A DNA stretch of 64,000 nucleotides, taken from assembly GCF_018613755.1 (NCBI RefSeq), contig NZ_JAGGPP010000013.1:248001-312000 (forward strand). The letters are read 5' to 3'. Positions 44,009 through 52,902 of this stretch are shown in pieces. This DNA comes from Arthrobacter sp. ISL-72. Its GTDB lineage: Bacteria; Actinomycetota; Actinomycetes; Actinomycetales; Micrococcaceae. The notes under the pieces were generated by a model that saw only the letters and a program-made list of their open reading frames with translations, was not told the DNA's origin and searched no databases. Both the position numbers and the translations under genes were made by a program. The number at the start of each line of letters is the position of its first letter. The stretch's first letter is position 1.

Positions 44009-45453
44009 GCGGGCCTTCCGAAGATGATCTGTTCGAGGGTGGCTTCGCGGATGCTGCCGTCGTCCAGCTGCCACGCTATCCGCTGCTCGGCGTCCGGGTT
44101 GATGGTGGCCCAGTCCGACTCCGTGGCCAGCTGGTAGTAGGCCACGATCTCCGCGAGCCCCTGTTCGACGGGATGTTTCTTTGTGACTTCGGCGAGCGTG
44201 GCCTGCTCCGCCTCCGCCTCGGCCAGGACGGCGTCGATATTGGCCTTGAGGCGTTCCTTGTCCACGTGGAACTGGCTGAACAGGGCGCCGGCGTCCACGT
44301 CGGCGTCGTCGGTGGTTTCGATCCGGTCCTCGACCATGACCCGCCGGCTCGGCTCGTACAGCGGGCGTTCGAAGGGGAGGGTGATGTCCACGTGCGGGGC
44401 GCTTATTTCTATGAAGTCCCCTGCTGGGGGCTGCTCCCTTGTTGCGAGGGCGCCGGACTCGACGCTGCGGATGAGCTGCATGATGCGCTTGTTCTCCAGG
44501 AACACCTTGTCATCGAGCAGCCGGCGCATCTGCTGGGACAGCTGGCGGACGGTGCCCTGGGTCTGCTCGACGGCGGGCAGCCAGTCTTGGTGCAGGTTGG
44601 TGACGGCGTGAAGGTTGTCTGTTTGTGCGAGGGCCTCGATCTGGGTCGCGCGCTGGAGGAGTTCCTGCAGCTTCCTCCTGGACTCCGGCGACATGAGGTA
44701 GTCCCAGAAGCCCTGGAACGTCCGGCCCTGCAGGGAGCTGCTGATGTCCTGCTGGTTGGTGAAGATCGATTCGAGCAGCTCGCCCTGCGTGCCGTTCCAG
44801 GTGGCTATCTGCTCGCGGACCTGGCGGTCCAGTTTGCGGAAGTTCTGCTCGACCTCGCGGAAGTCCGAGAGGAGGTCCTTGGCCAGGGCTCGCAGCTGTT
44901 GGAAGTGGTCCAGCGCTTCGGGGCCTGTCATGACGCGGATGTTGCCGTCCCGGATGCGCTGCATCTCGGCGTCGATGTTGTCTCGTTGCTGCTGGAGTTC
45001 TGCGAGGCGTATTTCGGGGTCCGTCTCGGACTGCTGGACCAGCCGCTCGAGGACGGCGAAGATGCTGGTGAGCCGCGACTGGGTGGCGACAAAGTCCCGC
45101 CCGCGCAGGTTCTCCACCCATCGGACCACGTCCTCCGCCGCCGCGGTGAGGTCGTAGCGGGGCTCGTCCTGGCCCTGGATGTAGTACTTCCGCAGCCAGG
45201 CTCGTTCGGGGGCCGCCCAGTCATCGAGGTACTCCGCCGCCTGGCGCGGGAACTTGTCCTCGTCGTAGGCATCCCGCAGGCCGAAGAGGACGTCGTCGAG
45301 GCTGTCGATGAGCTGCTGTCGGCCGAGGTTTCTTTGGTTGGGGCCAGTGAAGGCCGCCATGAAGAACGAGATCGCGAGCGGGGCGTTCTGGGCGCGCAGC
45401 AGGGACCAGCCTGCATGGTTCTCACGCAGCGCGTTGATTGCGTAGTAGTCCAT
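44005..45453 (-). CDS. jetA: Wadjet kleisin JetA (DUF3375), first locus
   Basis: MukF-like kleisin of 482 residues, first gene of the minus-strand jetABCD operon. The N-terminal winged-helix region contains NAPLAISFFMAAF and RQQLIDSLDDVLFGLRD; a long helical middle (about 150-330) and a C-terminal winged helix follow. It should hold the SMC dimer and JetB together. The start ATG 45453 has no competing start. Upstream DNA to 45692 is non-coding and should hold the operon promoter. Confidence 0.93.
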   Translation of the reverse strand: MDYYAINALRENHAGWSLLRAQNAPLAISFFMAAFTGPNQRNLGRQQLIDSLDDVLFGLRDAYDEDKFPRQAAEYLDDWAAPERAWLRKYYIQGQDEPRYDLTAAAEDVVRWVENLRGRDFVATQSRLTSIFAVLERLVQQSETDPEIRLAELQQQRDNIDAEMQRIRDGNIRVMTGPEALDHFQQLRALAKDLLSDFREVEQNFRKLDRQVREQIATWNGTQGELLESIFTNQQDISSSLQGRTFQGFWDYLMSPESRRKLQELLQRATQIEALAQTDNLHAVTNLHQDWLPAVEQTQGTVRQLSQQMRRLLDDKVFLENKRIMQLIRSVESGALATREQPPAGDFIEISAPHVDITLPFERPLYEPSRRVMVEDRIETTDDADVDAGALFSQFHVDKERLKANIDAVLAEAEAEQATLAEVTKKHPVEQGLAEIVAYYQLATESDWATINPDAEQRIAWQLDDGSIREATLEQIIFGRPA

Positions 45454-45692
45454 CCGGTCCTCGGTGTCTCCGGCCCACGTGCCGTCAATTCACTCTAAGG
45501 CGCACCGCGGACATTTGCTGTGGAGGACGAGTCCCGCCCGGCCATCTGTTCCTGTCTGGCGGGAGGCTCCTCCGTCCCCATCGCGAACGCAGTCAAACAG
45601 GACCGCATGTTCCTGGCACTCCAGTCCCGGACCGCAGCGTCATGTAGGGCCGGACACTATCTAGCCAATGCAGATTGCAGCAAGATAACTCC
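45454..45692. other. divergent intergenic region between jetA and a subtilase gene
   Basis: About 240 bp without a supported gene. It should contain the jetABCD promoter (leftward) and the subtilase promoter (rightward). No operator motif stood out. Confidence 0.4.
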
Positions 45693-46970
45693 ATGAAAAA
45701 ACTTATGATGGCAGGCTTTACAGCCGCAATGATGGCGTTTGGCGGAATTACATTAGCGGCCCCGAGCAATGCGGCGGACCCCCAGTCCTCCCATATTGCG
45801 GGGCGAATTATGGTCAAGTTCCACGACGACCGCGCGGCACCCGGCGTACTGCGACAGCATGGCCTCAGCCAGGGCCCCGGTATCGGCAGCACCGGCGCTC
45901 ATCTCATCAAGGTACCGGCCGGTAAAGAACTTCAACTCATCCAATCCTTAAGCCGGAACCCGGCAGTTGAGTACGCCGAGCCGGACGAGCTCGTCACCGC
46001 CGCTACAAACGACGAGTACTTCCCTCGCCAGTACGCCCTGCAAAACGATCCCCAATCATTTACCAACACCGCCAACACGCTGACCGTGGCCGAGGGCAAG
46101 CTCGACGCTGATGTCGACGCGGTCGAAGCTTGGAAGGTCACCAAAGGAAACCGCACCACGGTTGCCATCATCGATTCAGGTGTCGCAAACGTCCATGACG
46201 ACATCGCATCCCAGGTTGTTGGATACGCGAACTTCGTTAGTGCGGAAACCAAGGAAGATCCCAAAGCAAATCCTGAAGACAAATACGGCCACGGCACCCA
46301 CGTCGCGGGTATCGTCGCCGCCAAGGCCGACAACACGATCGGTGTCGCTGGCGTGTGCCCGGAATGCACCATCTTGGATGTCAAAGTGCTCAATGACAGC
46401 GGGTCCGGCTCCAGCTCAGCCATTGCAAACGGCATCAGCTGGGCCGCTGGCAACGGTGCCAAGGTGATCAACATGAGCCTTGGTCAGCGCGTCTCTTCAC
46501 GAACCCTCGAAGCTGCCGTCAATAATGCATGGAACCAGGGTGCGGTGATCGTAGCCGCAGCAGGCAACGCCGGTACTCAGGCCAAGATCTACCCGGGCGC
46601 ATATCCGAACGTTATTGCCGTTGCTGCAACCGACAACAATGACGCCAAAGCGTCCTTCTCAAGCTATGGCAAGTGGGTGGATGTCGCGGCGCCGGGTGTC
46701 AACGTCTACTCGACCTTCCCGAACCGCGACTTCGTCCTGGGTACGCAGAACGGCCGGTCCACGGGGTACGACATCGCCAGCGGTACGTCGATGGCTTCAC
46801 CGATGGTTGCGGCCACTGCCGCGCTTGCCTGGAGTTCACATGTTGACGCGACTAATGCATCCGTCCGCCTAAACGTTGAATCTTCCGCAGAAGAGATCAA
46901 TGGCACCGGCAGCTACTGGGAGCACGGCCGCGTGAACGCCTGCAAAGCCGTCGGTAGTGACTGCCCGTAG
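45693..46970 (+). CDS. secreted subtilisin-like serine protease (S8)
   Basis: Extracellular protease of 425 residues. A signal peptide (MKKLMMAGFTAAMMAFGGIT, cleavage near SNAA) and an inhibitor-like propeptide (about 35-105) precede the catalytic domain with Asp in AIIDSGV near 160, His in GHGTHVAG near 200 and Ser in SGTSMASPM near 366. ATG 45693 is preferred over the in-frame TTG at 45675. GC content and codon use look lower than in the flanking genes, which hints at separate ancestry. Two Cys (VCPEC) may form a disulphide. Confidence 0.93.
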   Translation: MKKLMMAGFTAAMMAFGGITLAAPSNAADPQSSHIAGRIMVKFHDDRAAPGVLRQHGLSQGPGIGSTGAHLIKVPAGKELQLIQSLSRNPAVEYAEPDELVTAATNDEYFPRQYALQNDPQSFTNTANTLTVAEGKLDADVDAVEAWKVTKGNRTTVAIIDSGVANVHDDIASQVVGYANFVSAETKEDPKANPEDKYGHGTHVAGIVAAKADNTIGVAGVCPECTILDVKVLNDSGSGSSSAIANGISWAAGNGAKVINMSLGQRVSSRTLEAAVNNAWNQGAVIVAAAGNAGTQAKIYPGAYPNVIAVAATDNNDAKASFSSYGKWVDVAAPGVNVYSTFPNRDFVLGTQNGRSTGYDIASGTSMASPMVAATAALAWSSHVDATNASVRLNVESSAEEINGTGSYWEHGRVNACKAVGSDCP

Positions 46971-46987
46971 CTGACGCGCGGTTGCGG

Positions 46988-47770
46988 TCAGGACTGGAGG
47001 GACTGCATGACGGACAGGTGGCCAGCGCGGTCGGCAATGAGGCACTTGGCCAGGTAGAAGGGCCGGTTCGCGTGCCTGACGTACTGCGTCAGCACGAGGA
47101 CCGGGTCCGGGGCCCGCAGGTCCAGCAGCTTGGCCCGGCTGGGCCCCACCTGGCTCAGGCCGATCTGGCACTCGCCGGGGCCGAGGACCCGGCCGAAGCG
47201 TTTGTTCAGGCTGGCAAGCAGGGTGGTGCCGCCGTCGTCGTCGATTTCCAACGGCGCGGCGGCAGCTTTGCCCAGCCTCACAGGCTGGGCGGAGACGTTC
47301 TCCTGCAGGTGGGCGACGGGCTCGCCGTCGCGGATCAGGACGGACTCCCAGAGCCAGACGTCGCTGCCGGGTTCGACGCCGACGCCGGGCGCGGCGAACT
47401 CGGAGGCCGGCTGCCGCACCACCTGGATACGCTTGATTTCGAGGTGCTGGCCGGGGCCGCCGAGGACTTCCTCGAAGGGGCGGATGCGTTCGATGCCGAT
47501 CCGGGGGAGAGTGTCGGCGACAAACCGGCCGACCCCGCGGCGAGCCCGGATGAGCCCGTCCTCCTCGAGCAGCATCAATGCTTCGCGCACCACGGTGCGG
47601 CTGACTCTCATGTCGGATCCGAGTTCCGTTTCGGTGGGGAGCATGGAACCGGGCGTTAGCAGGTTGTTGCGGATGGCCTCGGCGATCCGGGAGTACACGG
47701 CGACCCGGAGCGGCGAGCCTGGCTGGGCCTCCACCGGCTGGGACAGGAACCTGGCGGCGTCCTCGTGCAC
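46988..47770 (-). CDS. GntR-family regulator with UTRA-type domain
   Basis: Regulator of 260 residues with a winged helix-turn-helix (MLPTETELGSDMRVSRTVVR, about 45-65) and a UTRA/chorismate-lyase-like effector domain (VWLWESVLIRDGEPV, GECQIGLSQ, LVLTQYVRHANRPFYLAK). GTG 47770 follows GCGAGG by six bases; the frame is open further to 47815. It lies downstream of, and on the same strand as, the carrier/isomerase genes but is separated from them by a terminator. A scar of a close relative is at 22309-22410. Confidence 0.87.
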   Translation of the reverse strand: MHEDAARFLSQPVEAQPGSPLRVAVYSRIAEAIRNNLLTPGSMLPTETELGSDMRVSRTVVREALMLLEEDGLIRARRGVGRFVADTLPRIGIERIRPFEEVLGGPGQHLEIKRIQVVRQPASEFAAPGVGVEPGSDVWLWESVLIRDGEPVAHLQENVSAQPVRLGKAAAAPLEIDDDGGTTLLASLNKRFGRVLGPGECQIGLSQVGPSRAKLLDLRAPDPVLVLTQYVRHANRPFYLAKCLIADRAGHLSVMQSLQS

Positions 47771-47901
47771 GTTATGCCTCGCTTGGGTGTTGTTCGGGGG
47801 AGTCCAGCCTAGCAAGTGGGACGCGTTTGTTGGACAAGTGCGGCTGGTTCACCCGACCGCGCCCGCCCTTGCTGTCCGCGGAGTTGCATCCATGTTCCAA
47901 A

Positions 47902-47939
47902 CCAGAGGTAGGGCCACCTGTAAGTGGCCCTGCCTCTGG
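47902..47939 (-). terminator. 16-bp hairpin after the MatC-like gene
   Basis: Arms 47902-47917 (CCAGAGGTAGGGCCAC) and 47924-47939 pair with one G-T mismatch around a six-base loop. It lies just downstream of the minus-strand carrier gene that ends at 48033. Confidence 0.7.
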
Positions 47940-48032
47940 TGCGTCCGGGTTGGTCCTGCGCCCGACTTTCGGGCTACCTGTTGCGATGGAGTGCAGGCCG
48001 TCCCGTCCGCTTGCCGGATGTAGATCCGGCGG

Positions 48033-49493
48033 TCACATGATGCCGGTGGGTACGAGCAGCGCCCATGCCAGCGCAGGGGCCACCAGCACCACCCCGCCGG
48101 CGTAGAACATCAGCTGACGGTAGACGCGCTGCCGGTCGTCCTCGCGGGCATTGGCTACCACCAGTGCACCGTCCGTGGAGAAGGGGGAGACGTCCACGAC
48201 TGTGGCAGAGATGGCCAGCGCGGCAACCGTTCCGGAGGCGCTGAGCGAGCTCGTGGCCAGGAGCGGACCGGCCAGCGGGATGAAAGCCGTCAGCAACGCG
48301 GTGGAGGAAGCAAATGCTGAGCCGACGCCGATGACGTAGCAGAGAACCAGTGCGATGAGCAGCGGTGCGCCCAGGGCGAGGGCCTGCTCGGCGAGGGTAT
48401 CGATGACGCCTACGTGCTGGAGCAGGGAGACATAAGTGATCATGCCGGCGACGAGCAGGACGGTGGACCAGGAGACGCCGCCGATGAACGTCCGGTGTTC
48501 CTTGATGTTGATGAACGCCAGCAGGAGGCCGGCGGAGAGGGCCACAAAGCCGATCGGCATGTGGAAGCCAAGGGTGCACACCAGCATCACGGCGATCAGG
48601 ACCAGAGTCAGGATTTGCTGGCCGTGCGGACGGCCGGTTGAGGAGGTGTCGACGTCGGCGTGCTGGCCGCCGTGACTGTCGCGCAGTTTGCCGATGAGGG
48701 CGAACAGGACGACTGTCAGGACGGAGAGGATGAGGTTGAGGGCGAAGCTGGCGGCGAAGAGTGCGCCCTGGGAGATGGGAAAGTCATTCTTCAAGGCGAT
48801 GTCGTGCACCAGGACACCGGCCACGGACAACGGGGAAAAGCCGCCGGCGTGGGCACCGTTGATAATGAACGCGCCCATCAGCACGGGGTGGATGCGTGAC
48901 TCGTAGGCAAAGCCGATGGCCGCTGGCGCCAGCAGCGCGATGGCCGCGGGGGAGAAGGTGCCCAGTGCAGTCAGCGCGGCGGCGATCAGGAAGAACACCC
49001 ACGGCAGCAGCAGCGTCTTGCCCCGGACCAGGCGCACACAGCTCTTGACGATGATGTCAATGGTGCCGTTCCGCTGGGCCATGCTGAAGAAGTAGGTGAC
49101 GCCGATGATGGTCAGGACAATGCTGGCCGGGAACTCCTCAAGGATCTGCTTGTCCGACATCCCCAGCATGAAATAGCCGACGCCGAACGATGCCACCAGC
49201 CCCATCACGCCGATGTTCAGCGGCCACTTGGTGGCGACGACGAACATCACCACAAGGATGATGAGCGGGATGATCTGGATTGCGGTCATGGTCGGCTCCG
49301 GTTCCGTGGTGGCCGCCTGGTTGAAGATGCCACCCCCGAACACGAGAGCGATCAAGCCCAGGATGGCCGCTCCGGCCACTGCCATCAGCAGGATACGACG
49401 CCGGCGCCTGGTACGGTCGGGACGGCCGCCCGGTGCGTCACTTGCGGGGGTAGCGTTGCGCTCCCGAGTTTCAGTCATGCCAGTTTCAGTCAT
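48033..49493 (-). CDS. MatC-type di/tricarboxylate carrier
   Basis: Membrane carrier of 486 residues with about 12-13 hydrophobic segments and a basic, polar N-terminal 35 residues. Segments such as GTFSPAAIALLAPAAIGFAY and NGAHAGGFSPLSVAGVLVHD match the MatC N-terminal carrier type in the ion transporter superfamily. ATG 49493 lies six bases after AAGGAG. It is 10 bp downstream of the PrpF-like gene, so both are one operon. It likely imports the acid that PrpF acts on. Confidence 0.83.
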   Translation of the reverse strand: MTETGMTETRERNATPASDAPGGRPDRTRRRRRILLMAVAGAAILGLIALVFGGGIFNQAATTEPEPTMTAIQIIPLIILVVMFVVATKWPLNIGVMGLVASFGVGYFMLGMSDKQILEEFPASIVLTIIGVTYFFSMAQRNGTIDIIVKSCVRLVRGKTLLLPWVFFLIAAALTALGTFSPAAIALLAPAAIGFAYESRIHPVLMGAFIINGAHAGGFSPLSVAGVLVHDIALKNDFPISQGALFAASFALNLILSVLTVVLFALIGKLRDSHGGQHADVDTSSTGRPHGQQILTLVLIAVMLVCTLGFHMPIGFVALSAGLLLAFINIKEHRTFIGGVSWSTVLLVAGMITYVSLLQHVGVIDTLAEQALALGAPLLIALVLCYVIGVGSAFASSTALLTAFIPLAGPLLATSSLSASGTVAALAISATVVDVSPFSTDGALVVANAREDDRQRVYRQLMFYAGGVVLVAPALAWALLVPTGIM

Positions 49494-49503
49494 GATGGTC
49501 TCC

Positions 49504-50622
49504 TTAGAGTGAGGCTCCCGCGAAGGAGGCAGCGACAGTGCTGCCGGCAACCTCGGGGAGATGGATGATGGTGGTGGCGATGGTGCGGGCCGTGCGATCG
49601 ACTCCGACCAGCAGGTTTCCGTCGTGCTCCTCGCTCCAGGTCTCGATGACCCCGGCGGGGGTGCGGAGGCGCAACGTGGTTCCTAAGGCTTCGCCTGTGA
49701 TGGTGTGCAGTATGGTGCCGCCGGTGCGGGCGGCCAGGGTCAGTGCAATGCTGCCGGTGATGGCAAGGGCGGGGTGGGGCTTGCCCATCGAGAGCATCAT
49801 GACGTTGACGTCGCACGCGGGGTCCGATGCGGCGGGCGCGCCGACGACGGCGAGCTTAGGGATTGCACGGGCCGCCGCGGCGGGGGTCGGAGCCAAGCCC
49901 ATCCGCACCGCTGCTTGCCGCCGGATCTGCTCAAGCGTGCCGAGCTGCTGCTCCAGCCCGGCCTGCCAGCTGTCGTACCGCGCAGGGTCCAGGCCCAGGT
50001 CCACGGCCCGGACGATGACGACTGGCGCTCCGGCATCCACCATGGACACGGTCCAGCGCGTTCCTCCGGCCATGATGGTGTCGGTCGCTGCGCCGGTGGG
50101 CAGCAGTGCACCGGTGGTCTTACCGGCGGGGTCCTGGAAGCCGAGCCCCACCAGGTGACCGGGGAAGGGCACCCCGGGCATCTCCGCGGCCGGAACGTCG
50201 GGCAGTGCGCCGGCGGGCGTGGCCACGCGCTGCACGATGATTTGTCCGGTGTTGGTATTGCGGGTGACGATCCGGGTGACGTCCCCGTTGGGAACCACCC
50301 ACCCTTTCTCGAGGGCGTAGAGGCCGACCACGGCAGAGCAGTTCCCGCAGTTGCTGCCCCAGTCAACTGCAGCTTCTTCGATGCCTACCTGTGCGAAGGT
50401 GAACTCAACGTCAACGCCGTCCCCGTGGAGTCGATGCAGGATCACGGCCTTGCTCGTGGTTGAGGTAGCCCCACCCACTCCGTCGATCTGCCGGGAATCG
50501 GGACTCCCGAACAGGCGCGGCAGCAACACATCCAGGCTGGCGCCGCCGTCCTGAAGGTGCTCGGCTTCGAAGACCCAGCACTTGCTGGTGCCTCCGCGCA
50601 TCCATTCCGCTTCTAACCTCAT
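49504..50622 (-). CDS. PrpF-like aconitate/oxalomesaconate isomerase
   Basis: Cytoplasmic isomerase of 372 residues of the diaminopimelate-epimerase fold. The start RLEAEWMRGGTSK and the segment VDWGSNCGNCSAVVG, with its conserved Cys, are typical of PrpF (2-methylaconitate isomerase) and 4-oxalomesaconate tautomerases. ATG 50622 is used, although the nearest AAGGAG is 14 bases away. No methylcitrate genes are present, so oxalomesaconate or another tricarboxylate is as likely as methylaconitate. The divergent LysR gene probably controls it. Confidence 0.88.
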   Translation of the reverse strand: MRLEAEWMRGGTSKCWVFEAEHLQDGGASLDVLLPRLFGSPDSRQIDGVGGATSTTSKAVILHRLHGDGVDVEFTFAQVGIEEAAVDWGSNCGNCSAVVGLYALEKGWVVPNGDVTRIVTRNTNTGQIIVQRVATPAGALPDVPAAEMPGVPFPGHLVGLGFQDPAGKTTGALLPTGAATDTIMAGGTRWTVSMVDAGAPVVIVRAVDLGLDPARYDSWQAGLEQQLGTLEQIRRQAAVRMGLAPTPAAAARAIPKLAVVGAPAASDPACDVNVMMLSMGKPHPALAITGSIALTLAARTGGTILHTITGEALGTTLRLRTPAGVIETWSEEHDGNLLVGVDRTARTIATTIIHLPEVAGSTVAASFAGASL

Positions 50623-50727
50623 TGTTTTACCCACATCTCCTTGTGCCTTCGTTTGGTATCGGCGCCTGAAACGAGCATGAGCCAGCTCACACGTTAAGAC
50701 AATGTTCAATAATCGAAGGGGGATGTA

Positions 50728-50746
50728 GAATTGCTTCAATCAATTC
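50728..50746. promoter_or_regulatory. LysR-type inverted repeat
   Basis: GAATTGCTTCAATCAATTC is a perfect 6-7-6 inverted repeat in the AT-rich region between the PrpF-like operon and the LysR gene. It fits the T-N11-A layout of LysR sites. Confidence 0.55.
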
Positions 50747-50864
50747 CGCTCAAAGGATACTTTCCATAGCGAATCCCCTCTTGAGCACGCTCTACACTGC
50801 TGGCGACGCCAGATTTTTTGACATGAATGTAGGCAATGAACCAAACCTGCGGAAGGATTAAGCG

Positions 50865-51803
50865 TTGCTTCACGAAGAAGATGACTATTTATTCGATATG
50901 CGGCGGCTTACCCTGCTGCTGGAGGTAGTGGAGCAGGGATCGATCACCGCGGCGGCGGAGCTCCGGATGTACAGTCCCTCCGCGGTTTCGCAACAACTGC
51001 GCAAGCTGGAACAGGAAGTGGGGCAGCCCCTGCTCAACCGGCGCTCCCGCGGTGTGGTGCCCACGGAGGCCGGCCAGATGCTGGCGGGCCACGCGCGCAA
51101 GATCGTCCGGCAAATGCAGGCAGCACAGTCCGACCTGAACCAGATCGCAGGCCTCAAGCGCGGATCCCTGACGGTCGGTACGTTCCCAACCCTGGCCGGA
51201 TCATTCATGCCCATCGTCATCCGGGCGTTCAAGAAGCGTTATCCCGCCATCGGCCTCTCGCTGCGCAGCGCCCGCTTCGATGAACTCGTGGCAGACCTCG
51301 AATCCGGAGTCACCGGATTGTGCCTGCTCTGGGACTACCCCTGGAACCCCTTTCACGACGACTCCATCCGAGTAACCGAAGTCTTCCGTGAGAGCACCGT
51401 GGTCCTGGTAGCCCGGGGCCACCGGCTGGCCGAGCGGGAGCAGGTAAGCATGGAGGATCTCCGCAACGAGTCCTGGATCGTCCGCGCGGAAGCGCATCCA
51501 GCAGTGGAGGTACTGCAGCGCTCGGCCCACGAAGCCGGGTTCGAACCAGCCATTGCTTTCCTGGCCAACGACTACCAGGAAGCCCAAGCCATGGTCAGCG
51601 TCGGAATGGGCGTGGCCATGGTCCCCAAAACGGCCGTGGCACTGCAGCACCCCGATGTAAAGGTGCTCAGCCTCGGCGACGCCGCACCCCTGCGGCGGAT
51701 ACTCCTGGCGCAGCGTCAGGACAAGGTCTACGCCCCGGCAGAGGTCGCCTTCCACTCAACCCTCTTGGAAATCGCCCGTGAACGATCCGGAGACTACCTA
51801 TAG
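50865..51803 (+). CDS. LysR-family regulator of the carboxylate operon
   Basis: Regulator of 312 residues. The N-terminal helix-turn-helix (LTLLLEVVEQGSITAAAEL, MYSPSAVSQQLRKLE) and the periplasmic-binding-like effector domain (GSLTVGTFPTLAGSFMP onward) are complete. TTG 50865 lies seven bases after GGAAGGA; ATG 50898 is another possible start. It is divergent from the PrpF-MatC operon with an inverted repeat between them, so it likely activates that operon when its acid substrate is present. Confidence 0.9.
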   Translation: MLHEEDDYLFDMRRLTLLLEVVEQGSITAAAELRMYSPSAVSQQLRKLEQEVGQPLLNRRSRGVVPTEAGQMLAGHARKIVRQMQAAQSDLNQIAGLKRGSLTVGTFPTLAGSFMPIVIRAFKKRYPAIGLSLRSARFDELVADLESGVTGLCLLWDYPWNPFHDDSIRVTEVFRESTVVLVARGHRLAEREQVSMEDLRNESWIVRAEAHPAVEVLQRSAHEAGFEPAIAFLANDYQEAQAMVSVGMGVAMVPKTAVALQHPDVKVLSLGDAAPLRRILLAQRQDKVYAPAEVAFHSTLLEIARERSGDYL

Positions 51804-51873
51804 CCACGGCAGCACCTTGGCTGAACGCAGCCACCGACTCCTGCGGCGTTGGCGTGCGTTTTCCCGGAGGGGG

Positions 51874-51921
51874 ATGGTCAGGAGCGCACCTTCGTGGCAT
51901 GGCCCCTGGTGAGAACCAGCG
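51874..51921. repeat. 48-bp copy of the DUF4383 gene end
   Basis: These 48 bp are identical to 55842-55889, which is the 3' end of the DUF4383 gene. Flanks are also similar on the left for some 25 bp. It is a duplicated or excised-gene scar joined directly to the MazF remnant. Confidence 0.75.
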
Positions 51922-52125
51922 GAGCTGTGATCATCCAGGGTGACCTGTTGCGGCCTCAGACTCGGTCACCCCTCTGCCGCTGACGTTCCACCTGACGGAA
52001 GCCCCGCTGCTGAGGCTGATGGTTGATCCCGAACAGCTCTCCGGCTTGGAGCAAGTCAGCCAGTGGTGGATAAGCTCACAACAGTGCGGCGTGCCAACTT
52101 CGGAAAGCGGATAGGCCTCCGATTC
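51922..52125 (+). pseudogene. decayed MazF-type toxin gene
   Basis: Reading across frames recovers VIIQGDLL, PLPLTFHLTEAPLLRLMVDP, EQLSGLEQVSQ and VVDKLTTVRRANFGKRIG, parallel to the intact MazF-like protein at 34105-34431. At least two small deletions break the frame and the 5' part is missing. No antitoxin remnant is seen before it. Confidence 0.7.
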
Positions 52126-52157
52126 CCAGTCCCAGCGGATCAGCTCCTGCTCCCGCA
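52123..52157 (-). pseudogene. JetD C-terminal scar
   Basis: About 35 bp (TCCCAGTCCCAGCGGATCAG plus CTCCTGCTC) encode EQELIRWDW on the minus strand, matching the conserved tail EQELISWDWAL of both JetD proteins here. It follows the MazF scar directly. It suggests that a Wadjet locus once ended here. Confidence 0.5.
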
Positions 52158-52162
52158 GGACC

Positions 52163-52204
52163 GGTTTGGGGCAGGAACCCGCTCACCGATTCCTGCCCCA
52201 AACC
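52163..52204. terminator. 15-bp perfect hairpin
   Basis: Arms 52163-52177 (GGTTTGGGGCAGGAA) and 52190-52204 pair perfectly around a 12-base loop. It lies in decayed DNA after the JetD scar. It may be an old terminator. Confidence 0.5.
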
Positions 52205-52341
52205 TGCACTAGTACTGCGGATAACTGCCCGAATCCTTGATGCGACGGAGTCACCCTAAATTCAACAACACCGGATGAGGCTCCACCGAAGCCGGCGAGG
52301 GAAGCAACAGAGGCTGCAAGAACTAGAAAGCAGGAAGTGCC

Positions 52342-52812
52342 ATGAGTCAAGCCTTAACCCTGGACGAACTCACCGCGACTGGGGGCGTCATCACCGATGA
52401 CCGCCCCGTTGACTTCCACACGCTGGGGCTCGCCGGATGCGTCGACAGGCTGACCACCCCCCTTCGCCAGGGAGGAACCTATATCCGGTGGGAGACGCCG
52501 CATCACGGTATCGAAATACCGGCAGCCTGTGCCGCCCTGCTTTACCACGCCGCCCAGGAAGCACTCACCAACGCGTTTAAATACGCGCATGCCACCGAGC
52601 TGACCGTTCGGCTGGCGGCCGTCTACCACGGCATCCGGCTGACCATCACGGATAACGGGATCGGTTTTGAGAGCCAGGCGCCTAGCAGCAGGCACCGTGG
52701 GTTCGGTGTGCGGCTGATGACCATCGCCGTCCACGAAGCCGGCGGCACCATCGCCATTGACTCCGAATCCGGCAACGGCACGCGCGTGACCATCACGCTT
52801 CCTCTGGATTAG
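52342..52812 (+). CDS. orphan histidine-kinase-type ATPase domain protein
   Basis: Protein of 156 residues made up almost only of an HATPase_c domain of the NarX/NreB kinase type: N-box LYHAAQEALTNAFKYAHAT near 70, DNGIGF near 107, and GFGVRLMTI plus GNGTRVTITLPLD at the end. There is no sensor, no HisKA_3 phospho-acceptor helix and no response-regulator neighbour. ATG 52342 follows AGGAAG. It may be a truncated kinase or an anti-sigma-like/partner ATPase. Confidence 0.8.
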   Translation: MSQALTLDELTATGGVITDDRPVDFHTLGLAGCVDRLTTPLRQGGTYIRWETPHHGIEIPAACAALLYHAAQEALTNAFKYAHATELTVRLAAVYHGIRLTITDNGIGFESQAPSSRHRGFGVRLMTIAVHEAGGTIAIDSESGNGTRVTITLPLD

Positions 52813-52902
52813 CGGCCGACGCCCTGAACCGCGGCCTACCCGCCACGAGGCGCTATCCGGGACCGGGCGCATACTGAGGGCAGCGCCAGAAGGCGTAGTC
52901 CT

